A stretch of DNA of 64,000 nucleotides from Paenibacillus montanisoli (lineage in GTDB: Bacteria > Bacillota > Bacilli > Paenibacillales > Paenibacillaceae): the NCBI RefSeq assembly GCF_003268025.1, contig NZ_QLUW01000003.1, forward strand, positions 186,001 through 250,000, in the 5' to 3' direction. The position numbers were made by a program, and so were the translations under genes. Shown in pieces: positions 24,952-33,378 of the stretch. The number at the start of each line of letters is the position of its first letter. Within the stretch, counting starts at the first letter, position 1. The notes beneath the pieces are model-generated. The model was not told where the DNA came from. It worked only from the letters and a program-made list of their open reading frames with translations, and did no database searches.

Positions 24952-25006
24952 TTGTGACCGCGCATCTTCCGTACCTATACTGAGGGTGAGTTTTGAAAGC
25001 GCTCTA
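24952..25006 (+). promoter_or_regulatory. Promoter and CcpA-like site ahead of binding protein
   Basis: TTGTGA (24952-24957), 18 bases, TATACT (24976-24981). Thirteen bases further on, TGAAAGCGCT (24994-25003) matches the first ten positions of the cre consensus TGWAARCGYT, a position where CcpA would repress. The last cre bases match poorly, so this is tentative. It allows the binding protein to be expressed at a higher level than the permeases. Confidence 0.5.
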
Positions 25007-25043
25007 TTGCGCCACTACCGACTGAGGAGATGAGGGGGATTCT

Positions 25044-26654
25044 ATGAAAAAGCTATTCATACTGGCTACGGTTCTCGCAATATCCGTCTCGATGCTGTCA
25101 GCCTGTTCCAAGAACAACAATGAGCCGTCGAAAGCGGCGAATACCCCGGCGAACGCGCCTGCCAACACAGAGGCTGCGAACAAGCCGGAAGAAACGGCGG
25201 CGGCCGTACCGACGAAGTTCTCGATTTCCATGCGGACGCTGAACGTGCCTTACGTGGAACAGAATCCGGACATCAACAGCGACAAGTACGTGCTCGAGCT
25301 GGAGAAAATGACGAACACCGACCTCGACATCAGGCTGATCCCGCATAACGAGTACCAGGACAAAATGATTCAAATGTTCGCGACGAACGACATTCCCGAC
25401 GTGGTGCAGGGCAGCGGCGGCATCAGCGGACAAGAACTGGCGGGAGCCGTGCAGAACGGCGTGTTTATGCCGCTGAACGATCTGCTTCAGGAGCACGGGC
25501 AAAATTTGCTTAAGTTCCTCCCGAAAGCGGCTTGGGATCGGCTGACGGACGCGAAGACCGGCAACATTTACGGCATTCCGGAAGTACTGAGCAATCCGTC
25601 GCGGCGGGCGACGTGGATCCGGACGGACCTGCTGGAGAAGGCCGGCAAGCAGATTCCGAAGACGGTCGAGGAAACGCTGGACGTGCTGCGCGCGTTCAAG
25701 GAGCTTGGCGTCGAGCATCCGTATATGGGCCGCAAAAACTTCAAATATTCCGATACGTTCTTCGGTTCGTACGACGTCTTCGGCTATTTGAACCAATTCA
25801 AGCAGTTCCCGGACGGCAACGTGAAGCCGAGCTTCTTCGACGAAGCGGGGATGAAGAAAGCGATCGGCGTCTACAAGACGATGTTCGACGAAGGCTTGAT
25901 CAGCAAAGAATTCGCTACGATCGAAAGCGCGGACTTCAAGAGCATCATCACGAGCGGCAAAGCGGGCATGTGGTCCATGAACGCCAATGAGCTGCCGATC
26001 TGGGGCACGCAGCTGATGACGAACGTGCCTGGCGCGAAGGTAGCGCTCATTCCTTCTCCGATCGGCGACGACGGCAAGGGCGGCTATGCCCACTACAATC
26101 CGGTGACGCGTTCCTACTTTATCAACGTCAACGCTAAAGACAAGGCGGCCGATATCATTAAGTTCTTCGACTGGATGGTCAGCGAGCAGGCGCAAAACTT
26201 CTTCAGCTACGGCATCGTGGGCGAGGATTACAAGAACGACGGAGGCACGATTACCTATACGCCGCCTACGGACGAGGCAGGCACGAACAAGCAGCGCTAC
26301 TTGAATTATTGGCTGTGGATGGTTCAAGATACGACTTACAACAAGCGCATCGCCGAACTGTCGGAACCCGGCAAGCAAATGGTCGACGCATTCGACAACC
26401 TGCTTACGAAGGAAGGGCGCAGAGGCATCGAATTCGATCCGCGTCTCGATGCTCTAATTAAATATCCGGATTTGAGCCCGCTGTCCGACCAGCTGCCGCC
26501 GCTTGTTCTAGAGCATGTGCTGAAAATGGTGTACGGCAAGGAGCCGATCGATAATTACGGCAAAGTGCTGGAGGAATATCTGTCCAAGGGCGGCAACGAA
26601 GTGATCGAGGAAGCGACAGCCCGTTTCAACAGCAAAGAAAACGCTTTCGAATAA
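25044..26654 (+). CDS. Extracellular solute-binding lipoprotein
   Basis: Captures an oligosaccharide for the two permeases. 536 residues with lipobox LSAC near residue 20 (MKKLFILATVLAISVSMLSAC), an Asn/Ala/Pro-rich linker, then a type 1 substrate-binding fold (YVLELEKMTNTDLDIRLIPHNEYQDKMIQMFATNDIPDVV ... GIPEVLSNPSRRATWIRTDLLEKAG), as in LplA/YtcQ proteins. SD GGGGG precedes ATG. It has its own promoter, and a hairpin sits downstream before the regulator genes. Confidence 0.94.
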   Translation: MKKLFILATVLAISVSMLSACSKNNNEPSKAANTPANAPANTEAANKPEETAAAVPTKFSISMRTLNVPYVEQNPDINSDKYVLELEKMTNTDLDIRLIPHNEYQDKMIQMFATNDIPDVVQGSGGISGQELAGAVQNGVFMPLNDLLQEHGQNLLKFLPKAAWDRLTDAKTGNIYGIPEVLSNPSRRATWIRTDLLEKAGKQIPKTVEETLDVLRAFKELGVEHPYMGRKNFKYSDTFFGSYDVFGYLNQFKQFPDGNVKPSFFDEAGMKKAIGVYKTMFDEGLISKEFATIESADFKSIITSGKAGMWSMNANELPIWGTQLMTNVPGAKVALIPSPIGDDGKGGYAHYNPVTRSYFINVNAKDKAADIIKFFDWMVSEQAQNFFSYGIVGEDYKNDGGTITYTPPTDEAGTNKQRYLNYWLWMVQDTTYNKRIAELSEPGKQMVDAFDNLLTKEGRRGIEFDPRLDALIKYPDLSPLSDQLPPLVLEHVLKMVYGKEPIDNYGKVLEEYLSKGGNEVIEEATARFNSKENAFE

Positions 26655-26692
26655 ACGCCTGCATGCACTAGAATTGAAGATACGAGATTGAG

Positions 26693-26740
26693 AAGATGCT
26701 CTTCCCGCCCCCGGCGAGGGAGCATCTTGCTCCTTTCTGA
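26693..26740 (+). terminator. Hairpin between binding protein and response regulator
   Basis: AAGATGCTC (26693-26701) pairs with GAGCATCTT (26720-26728), with GC-rich inner pairing. The T run after it is short (CTCCTTTCT), so it may be a partial terminator or an mRNA-stabilising hairpin that lowers regulator expression. Confidence 0.55.
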
Positions 26741-26773
26741 ATCGTTCAACGTGCTAACGAGGAGGGCCCATCC

Positions 26774-27811
26774 ATGTACCGCATACTTGTCGTCGACGAT
26801 GAACCGATGATCCGCAAAGGACTGCAGAAGCTGATCAGCGAAGCCGACCCTTCCATTTGCCAGGCCGAGACGGCCGACAACGGCGCCGACGCGCTCGAGA
26901 AGATCGCCGCGAGCCGTCCCGATCTGCTGTTCACCGATATTAAAATGCCGAAGATGGACGGCCTGGAGCTGTGCCGCCTCGTCAATGAGCGGTTTCCCGA
27001 TTTGCCGGTCGTGGTCATATCGGGCTACGGCGATTTTGAGTATGCCCGGCAATGCCTGTCCTATGGCGTGAAGGAATATTTGCTGAAGCCGGTGACAAAG
27101 GCGGCCGTGGTTAAGACTGTCGCGAAACTGATTTCAGGTCTTGAAGCGCGGCGCCAGGCCGCCTATATTCCGCTGTCCGTAACGGAGGAGTGGCTGGAGC
27201 AGCTGCAGGAGGCCATCTGGCATTTGAGGCCGGATGCCATCAAGACGGCTATCGCGGGCATGGAGCGTTATTGCACGGCAAACAAGCTCGATTCACTAAT
27301 GCTGGGCGAGCTTACGCACGAACTTGCGGGCAAATTGACGGACCGTTTGAACGCGCGCGACGTGTACCCGTTCGAGCGGCCGCAGCGTCTGTCGGGCCAG
27401 GAGCCTGCTGCCGCGTTCGCTTGGCTTTATGAAGCGGTTATCGGCATGATGGAGCAATTGCGGTTGAAACGGAAAGGCAACTTGAAGGAGCCGGTCGAGG
27501 AAGCCAAAGCGTACATCGAGCGGCATTTGGACCGCGAGCTGTCGCTGGAAGAGGTAGCCGACAAGCTCGGACTCAACGCGTCTTATTTTAGCCAGCTGTT
27601 CAAGCAAATGACGAATGAAACCTTCGTGCAATACAGAACGAGACGGCGGATGGAGAAGGCCAAGCGCCTGCTCTCGATGCCGCATCAGAAAATTACGGAC
27701 GTCTCCGCCGCGGTCGGCTTCGCCGATCACCCGCACTTCACGAAGACGTTCAAGAAATACAGCGGGCAAACGCCATCCGAGTACCGGGAAACGCTGGGTA
27801 TCCGGGGATGA
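26774..27811 (+). CDS. YesN-type AraC-family response regulator
   Basis: 345 residues. N-terminal receiver with the acidic pair at 8-9, phospho-acceptor Asp 55 in LLFTDIKMPKMDG and the KPV motif. C-terminal AraC helix-turn-helix pair (residues ~245-340: LSLEEVADKLGLNASYFSQLFKQ ... ITDVSAAVGFADHPHFTKTFKKYSGQTPSEYR). Its stop overlaps the kinase start. It probably activates the adjacent transporter and lyase genes in response to extracellular sugar. Confidence 0.94.
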   Translation: MYRILVVDDEPMIRKGLQKLISEADPSICQAETADNGADALEKIAASRPDLLFTDIKMPKMDGLELCRLVNERFPDLPVVVISGYGDFEYARQCLSYGVKEYLLKPVTKAAVVKTVAKLISGLEARRQAAYIPLSVTEEWLEQLQEAIWHLRPDAIKTAIAGMERYCTANKLDSLMLGELTHELAGKLTDRLNARDVYPFERPQRLSGQEPAAAFAWLYEAVIGMMEQLRLKRKGNLKEPVEEAKAYIERHLDRELSLEEVADKLGLNASYFSQLFKQMTNETFVQYRTRRRMEKAKRLLSMPHQKITDVSAAVGFADHPHFTKTFKKYSGQTPSEYRETLGIRG

Positions 27812-29685
27812 AGATGAGCCTGTTCCGAAAGCTGTTTCTCTATTTCACCATCGTTATCCTTTTCTCGCTGTCCACGGTCAGCGTCTTCACCTACCTGAAG
27901 TCGTCCGCGGCGATCGACAAGCAGGTCGAGAAGTATATTTCCACCGTCATCGAAAATGCGGGCGCGCAGACGGACCTGCAGCTCGAAACGTTCGAGCGGG
28001 TGAGCAATTCGGTGCTGTCGCACCAGTCGGTCAAAAAGTTTCTGGACATGGATCCGAAGGACAGCTACGAGTATTACAGGTTTACGAAGGAAATTCGTCA
28101 GGATGTCTTCTCGAAAATCTTCATCACGTATCCGACGCAGATTCATATGATGTACATTTTAGGCGAGCATGGACGGTCGATTTTCGATCAGAATCAGAGC
28201 TTCTCTTCGTTGTCGGTCGATCCGTCGGCCCGGTATGCGGAGTTGAAGGCGAAGACGCCGGACAACGGCGAAATCGCCATTGTGAACACGGCGTTGATGA
28301 ACGGCGAGCAGGTCGTTACGATAGCCCGCAAGATTAGAGGCTATACGTCCTATGCGGTAAAAGGGATTCTCGCCATCGAGCTGAACGAAAGCCAGCTGTC
28401 GGCGCTATGGAACAATGTCGATCTCGGGGAGAACGGCTTCTTCTTTATTCTCGACGCAACGGGAGCCGTCGTCTACGCGCCGGACGCGGCAACGCGAAGC
28501 GAACTGGTGAAGACCGGCCTCGGGCAGCGGATTGCGGGCGGAGAGAATACTCGGTTCATGGAGAGCGTGAACGGGAAAAGGATGCTCATCGTCTCGCACA
28601 AATCCGCTTATTCCGGTTGGAGCTTGGCAGTGTCGATGCCGCTCGACGAGCTGCGCGAGCCGATCTCGGGCATCCGCTCCACGACCGTGACCGTCGGCCT
28701 CGCGACGCTGGCGATCGCGCTGGTGCTGGCTTTTCGTTTCGGCAACTCGATCGTGCGCCCGATCCGGACGCTCAAGAACGGAATGCGCGAGACGGAGAAG
28801 GGTAACTGGATGCGCATCGAGTCGAAGCAGCGCGACGATGAAATCGGCGGCCTCATTCACAGCTATAACTTAATGGTCAGCCGGCTGTCGGATATGATCG
28901 AGCGGGTATACGACTCTGAACTGAGCAGCCAGAAGACGAAGCTCCAGCTGCAGGAGATCGAGCTTGAGCGGCAGCGGGCGGAGTTTCAAGCGCTGCAGCT
29001 GCAGATCAATCCCCACTTCCTGTACAACACGCTGGAGACGATCAATTGCTACGCGATCGTGCAGGATTCGGACGACATTTCCGAGATGGTCGAGGCGATG
29101 GCGTTCATGCTCCGTTATTCGGTCCAGACGAACCTCGAAGAGGTGACGCTGGCTAACGAGCTGAATCATGTACGCCATTACTTGATGATCCAGAAGCACC
29201 GGATCGGACATGATTTCGAGATCGAGGTCGTAACGCCGCCGTCGCTGCTGCTCTCGCGCATGGTGCGGCTGACGCTGCAGCCGATCGTGGAAAATATTTT
29301 TCAGCATGCGTTCGCGGACGGGTTCGAGCCGAGGCACTACATCCGTATCGATACCCGCATGGAGGGCGGTGAGCTGCTCGTAATCGTAGAGGATAACGGC
29401 GTCGGGATGACGGAAGAAAAGCTTGAGAAGCTGAAAGAACGGCTGGAACGGAACCGCCTGGTTGAGGAACGGGCGGAGAAACGCGGACGCCGGGGCGGCA
29501 TTGGGCTGGTGAACGTTCACCGGCGCATTCAGATGGTATACGGCGATGAATTCGGGCTGCGGATCGAGAGCGCGCTCGGCGAAGGGACGCGAATCGTGCT
29601 TCGAATGCCGAAGGAGGCCTGTCCGGTGCCGAAGCCGGAATCGAGGCTGGAATCGACGGCTAAGCCGCGGTCTGCGTCAGCCTAA
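27808..29685 (+). CDS. YesM-type sensor histidine kinase
   Basis: Membrane kinase of 625 residues. TM helix ~8-28, an extracellular Cache-like sensor ~30-290, TM helix ~293-315, then a HAMP domain, His_kinase domain with QINPHFLYNTLETI (His 403) and HATPase (DNGVGM, GGIGLVNVHRR). It pairs with the upstream AraC-type regulator (ATGA overlap). ATG 27814 is an alternative start. The C-terminal ~20 residues are a low-complexity Pro/Glu/Ser/Ala tail. Confidence 0.94.
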   Translation: MKMSLFRKLFLYFTIVILFSLSTVSVFTYLKSSAAIDKQVEKYISTVIENAGAQTDLQLETFERVSNSVLSHQSVKKFLDMDPKDSYEYYRFTKEIRQDVFSKIFITYPTQIHMMYILGEHGRSIFDQNQSFSSLSVDPSARYAELKAKTPDNGEIAIVNTALMNGEQVVTIARKIRGYTSYAVKGILAIELNESQLSALWNNVDLGENGFFFILDATGAVVYAPDAATRSELVKTGLGQRIAGGENTRFMESVNGKRMLIVSHKSAYSGWSLAVSMPLDELREPISGIRSTTVTVGLATLAIALVLAFRFGNSIVRPIRTLKNGMRETEKGNWMRIESKQRDDEIGGLIHSYNLMVSRLSDMIERVYDSELSSQKTKLQLQEIELERQRAEFQALQLQINPHFLYNTLETINCYAIVQDSDDISEMVEAMAFMLRYSVQTNLEEVTLANELNHVRHYLMIQKHRIGHDFEIEVVTPPSLLLSRMVRLTLQPIVENIFQHAFADGFEPRHYIRIDTRMEGGELLVIVEDNGVGMTEEKLEKLKERLERNRLVEERAEKRGRRGGIGLVNVHRRIQMVYGDEFGLRIESALGEGTRIVLRMPKEACPVPKPESRLESTAKPRSASA

Positions 29686-29709
29686 CGATAAGAGAGGAAG
29701 GCGATGGGA

Positions 29710-30477
29710 ATGGCTATTGATTTATCGGGAAAAGCCGCGCTCGTAACGGGAGCCGGCGGCGGCATCGGGAGAGCGATTGCGGTGAAGCTGGCCTCTGCCG
29801 GAGCGAGTGTGGCGCTGAACTATTTGAATAGCCGGGAGGCGGCCGAAGAGGCGGTTGCGGCTATACGGGCCAATGGAGGAACGGCGGTGGCGATTCAGGC
29901 AGACGTCTCGAAGGCGGAGGAGGCGGCGCGGCTCGTAGAAGAAGCGGAGCGCGCGTTCGGTCGTCCGGTCGACCTGCTGATCAACAATGCAGGGCATCTT
30001 GTCCAGCGGCTGCCGAACGAGGAGATGACGGAGGAGTTGTACGGACGCGTGATGGATGTGAACCTCAAGAGCGCCGTATTCGTTACGAAGGCGGTCATTC
30101 CGGGCATGAAAGCGGCAGGAGGAGGCTGCATCGTGAACATGACGTCCGTTGCCGCGCATAACGGCGGCGGGCCAGGCGCCTCGATTTACGCCGCGAGCAA
30201 AGCCGCCGTGCTGGCGTATACGAAGGGGCTCGCGAAGGAGCTTGCCGCAAGCGGCATCCGCGTCAACTCCATCTCGCCCGGCTTCATAGGCAACACGGCG
30301 TTCCATGCGACGTTTACGCCCGCCGCCGCGAGGGAAGCGACGATTCAGAGCATTCCGATGCGCAGGGAGGGAACGCCGGAGGACGTGGCAGGCGTTGCGC
30401 TGTTCCTCGTTTCCGATTTATCCGCCTATCTAACCGGAGAGACGATTGAAGTTAACGGCGGCATGTACATGCGCTGA
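29710..30477 (+). CDS. Short-chain dehydrogenase/reductase
   Basis: Classical SDR, about 255 residues: TGAGGGIGRAIAVKLA nucleotide motif at ~11-26, NNAG near 90, catalytic Ser and YAASKAA, and a C-terminal FLVSDLSAYLTGETIEVNGGMYMR. AGGAAGG (29694-29700) favours ATG 29710 over ATG 29704. It lies between a glycan-sensing two-component system and a polysaccharide lyase plus KdgF-like cupin, so reduction of a uronate product such as a 4-deoxy-5-keto sugar is a good guess, not shown by sequence. Confidence 0.9.
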   Translation: MAIDLSGKAALVTGAGGGIGRAIAVKLASAGASVALNYLNSREAAEEAVAAIRANGGTAVAIQADVSKAEEAARLVEEAERAFGRPVDLLINNAGHLVQRLPNEEMTEELYGRVMDVNLKSAVFVTKAVIPGMKAAGGGCIVNMTSVAAHNGGGPGASIYAASKAAVLAYTKGLAKELAASGIRVNSISPGFIGNTAFHATFTPAAAREATIQSIPMRREGTPEDVAGVALFLVSDLSAYLTGETIEVNGGMYMR

Positions 30478-30536
30478 CGCGCGGCGCGCCATGCCTGAAG
30501 AAGAACCAACAACGACGAGCAAAGAGAGGGATTGGC

Positions 30537-32849
30537 ATGTCCAAGCTTTTCGAACCGGCCAGCGGATTGCTGACCGTGCCTTACGAACCGAACGAGCAAT
30601 CCGAATTGCGGGAAAATCCTCCGAGATTTACCTGGATGCCGGCAAAACCCGAGAATGACCGTTACGTGCTGCAGGTGTCTTCTTCCGGAAGCTTCGAGCC
30701 GGATGCTACGGAGACGATCGGCCCGATTCCTTATAATTTTTATACCCCGGATCGGGATTTCGAGCCGGGTACTTATTATTGGCGTTACGCGCTGTCGGAA
30801 GAGACGGGAATGGGCCGTGAGGCTTCGTCTAATTGGAGCCGCGTCAGGTCTTTCACCGTTCCGGAGCATGTCCCCTCGACGCCTTTGCCTTCCCGGGGTG
30901 CGAGATATTCAGCGGCAGGCGCCGCGCATCCGCGGCTTTGGCTGCAGCCTTGCCGCGTCGAAACGTTCCGAGAGCGAATCCGCAGGGACGCTTCCGCGTG
31001 CGGATGGGACGTTTTTTACGAAAAGTCGGTTCGGCCGTGGATGGAGAGAGAACTGATCGCCGAGCCGGAGCGGTATCCGGACAACAAACGCGTCGCCAAG
31101 CTGTGGCGCAAAATGTACATGGACTGCCAGGAGACGCTCTATGCGATTCGCCATCTTAGCGTCGCGGGCGTGCTGCTGGAGGATGCGGAGATCATCCGTC
31201 AAGCCAAACGCTGGCTGCTCCATGTCGTCTCTTGGGATCCCCGCGGCACGACCTCCCGGGATTACAACGATGAAGCAGCCTTCCGGATCGCCGGGGCAGT
31301 GGGTTGGGGTTATGACTGGCTGCATGGCTCCCTGTCGGAGGAGGAGCGTACGGCAGTGCGCGCGAATTTGTTCGAACGAACCGAGCAGGTCGCCCATCAC
31401 GTGATCGAACGCTCGCGCATCCATCGCGTGCCGTACGACAGTCACGCGGTGCGGTCGCTCTCCTCCGTGCTTGCGCCTGCTTGCATCGCCATGCTGCATG
31501 AGGAGCCGCAGGCGAGGGAGTGGTTCGACTATACGCTCGATTATTTCGCCTGCCTCTATTCGCCTTGGGGCGGGCAGGACGGCGGCTGGGCGGAAGGACC
31601 GATGTACTGGACGACCGGCCTGGCTTACTTGATCGATGCCTTCAATCTAATCCGCGGCTACGCCGGCATCGACTTGTTCAGCAGGCCGTTCTTCGCGCAT
31701 ACCGGCGATTTCCCGCTTTATGTGCACAGTCCCGATACGGTGCGGGCCAGCTTCGGCGACCAGTCGACGCTCGGCGAGCCTCCGAGTCTGAAGACCGCCT
31801 ACAATATCCGCCAGTTCGCGGGCTTAACGGGCAACGGGCTGTACCAATGGTATTACGAGCAGGTAAAGGTGCGGGATAGGGATGCGGATACGAAGTTTTA
31901 CAATTACGGGTGGTGGGATTTCCGGTTCGACGATTTGCTTTACCGCCATGATTATCCGGATGTTGAGCCTGTCTTGCCTGGACCCGAGGCCATTGAGCCC
32001 GTAAAATGGTTCCGCGACGTCGGCTGGGTCGCCTTCCACCGCCGGATGGACGATCCGGCCGAGCATATTCAACTGCTCGTCAAGAGCAGTGCCTATGGTT
32101 CGCTAAGCCACAGCCATGGCGACCAGAACGGTTTCCTGCTCCATGCGTATGGCGAGCCGCTTGCGATCGACAGCGGGTATTACGTCGCCCACGGGAGCAC
32201 GATGCACCGCAATTGGCGCAGACAGACGGTGTCGAAGAACAGCTTGCTCATCGACGGCAAGGGGCAATATGCGGGCTTGGACAAGGTGCTTTGCAAGGAA
32301 GCGTACGGCGTCATCGAGAATGTCTCGTCTACGCCGGGGTATGCCAGCGTCCGCATGAACGCAACCGAGGCCTACCGGGAGAGCGTTCCGTATTTGAAGC
32401 GGTTCGTCCGGGAGGTGTATTGGATTGACGATACGTACGCCGTTATCGTCGATGCCGTCGATCTTGCGCAGCCGGGCCGCGTGACGTGGCTCATGCATAC
32501 CCTGAACCGGATGGAATTGAACGGGCAAGCTTTCCGGGCGATCGGCGCCAAGGCGGAGATGGATGGCCGTTTCGTCTACTGCTCCTCGGGTCATATGACC
32601 GTAGGTCAGCACGACAAGTTCCCGGATGTAGATCCGGCTGAATATGAGGGACTTCCTAGCCAATGGCATCTTACGGCGGAAACGAAAGAGGCGGACAGCC
32701 ACCGCATCGTTACGCTGCTCGTGCCGATGAAGAGAGGCGACGACAAGTTTGTCTCCTATTTTATCGACGATCAGGACCACGGCATTCATCTGTATTTCAC
32801 GAACGAAGAAGGCAAGACGCGCATGATTGCAGTGCCGAAAGCGTACTGA
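30537..32849 (+). CDS. Heparinase II/III-like polysaccharide lyase
   Basis: 770 residues, no signal peptide, hence probably cytoplasmic or non-classically located. The N-terminal ~120 residues are a beta domain (DUF4962-like: YEPNEQSELRENPPRFTW). An alpha/alpha toroid follows (~190-480; YNDEAAFRIAGAVGWGYDWL, WGGQDGGWAEGPMYW), then the heparinase II/III-like beta sandwich with SHSHGDQNGFLLHAYGEPLAIDSGYY. Family enzymes cleave uronic-acid polymers by beta-elimination using His and Tyr. A KdgF-like cupin starts 28 bases downstream. The polymer is not identifiable. Confidence 0.88.
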   Translation: MSKLFEPASGLLTVPYEPNEQSELRENPPRFTWMPAKPENDRYVLQVSSSGSFEPDATETIGPIPYNFYTPDRDFEPGTYYWRYALSEETGMGREASSNWSRVRSFTVPEHVPSTPLPSRGARYSAAGAAHPRLWLQPCRVETFRERIRRDASACGWDVFYEKSVRPWMERELIAEPERYPDNKRVAKLWRKMYMDCQETLYAIRHLSVAGVLLEDAEIIRQAKRWLLHVVSWDPRGTTSRDYNDEAAFRIAGAVGWGYDWLHGSLSEEERTAVRANLFERTEQVAHHVIERSRIHRVPYDSHAVRSLSSVLAPACIAMLHEEPQAREWFDYTLDYFACLYSPWGGQDGGWAEGPMYWTTGLAYLIDAFNLIRGYAGIDLFSRPFFAHTGDFPLYVHSPDTVRASFGDQSTLGEPPSLKTAYNIRQFAGLTGNGLYQWYYEQVKVRDRDADTKFYNYGWWDFRFDDLLYRHDYPDVEPVLPGPEAIEPVKWFRDVGWVAFHRRMDDPAEHIQLLVKSSAYGSLSHSHGDQNGFLLHAYGEPLAIDSGYYVAHGSTMHRNWRRQTVSKNSLLIDGKGQYAGLDKVLCKEAYGVIENVSSTPGYASVRMNATEAYRESVPYLKRFVREVYWIDDTYAVIVDAVDLAQPGRVTWLMHTLNRMELNGQAFRAIGAKAEMDGRFVYCSSGHMTVGQHDKFPDVDPAEYEGLPSQWHLTAETKEADSHRIVTLLVPMKRGDDKFVSYFIDDQDHGIHLYFTNEEGKTRMIAVPKAY

Positions 32850-32877
32850 CACCGGCTTGCCGAAGGGAGGAACGGGC

Positions 32878-33198
32878 ATGGGTACCAATGTCGGAGTGTG
32901 GGAAGCGGCGGAGCCGGGCGTGAAGCGCAAAATATTGCGCGCCGATGGCGGTTTGATGATGATGGAGGTCCACTTCGAAAGCGGGGCGGAAGGCTACGAG
33001 CATCGGCATCCGCACGAGCAAATGTCTTACTGTTTGAAGGGGACGATGGCGTTTACGATCGACGGCGTGCAGACGGTCATTAAGCAGGGCGAATCCGTCT
33101 ATATCCCGAGCGGCGCCATACACGGCGCGAAGGCGCTTGAGCCGTCCGCGCTGCTAGACGCGTTTACGCCGATTCGTCAGGACTTGCTGAAGCTCTGA
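32878..33198 (+). CDS. KdgF-like cupin (unsaturated uronate processing)
   Basis: 106-residue single cupin: GYEHRHPHEQMSYCLKGTMAFTIDG (metal ligands His, His, Gln) and IPSGAIHGAKALEPSALLDAF (third His). KdgF proteins linearise 4,5-unsaturated uronates released by lyases, and the location after a lyase gene fits. SD AAGGGAGG precedes ATG 32878; longer in-frame openings fall inside the lyase gene. A terminator follows. Confidence 0.86.
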   Translation: MGTNVGVWEAAEPGVKRKILRADGGLMMMEVHFESGAEGYEHRHPHEQMSYCLKGTMAFTIDGVQTVIKQGESVYIPSGAIHGAKALEPSALLDAFTPIRQDLLKL

Positions 33199-33220
33199 TA
33201 GGCAGACAGCTATATAGATA

Positions 33221-33265
33221 AAGCTCAGGGACCGCGCGAAATGTACGGTTTCCTGAGCTTTTTTA
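33221..33265 (+). terminator. Terminator after the cupin gene
   Basis: AAGCTCAGG (33221-33229) with CCTGAGCTT (33252-33260) plus a T run, with an inner ACCG/CGGT pair. Confidence 0.87.
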
Positions 33266-33378
33266 TGCCGTCGTTTTAAATTGTATACATATTGTGTACC
33301 CATAGATTCTGTGATAGGCTGAAAGTACATCATAGATTTGCAGTACGTTAACCTTTTCCGGGAGAGTGAGCAAAAAGG

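Noticed and set aside
25098-26378. 426-residue minus-strand reading frame
   Set aside because: It lies wholly inside the solute-binding protein gene on the other strand, has an Arg/His/Val-rich composition typical of a GC-rich shadow, and no SD.
26693-26740. Full terminator before the response regulator gene
   Set aside because: Stem is good but the T run is short, so I list it only as a weak terminator; the genes may still be co-transcribed.
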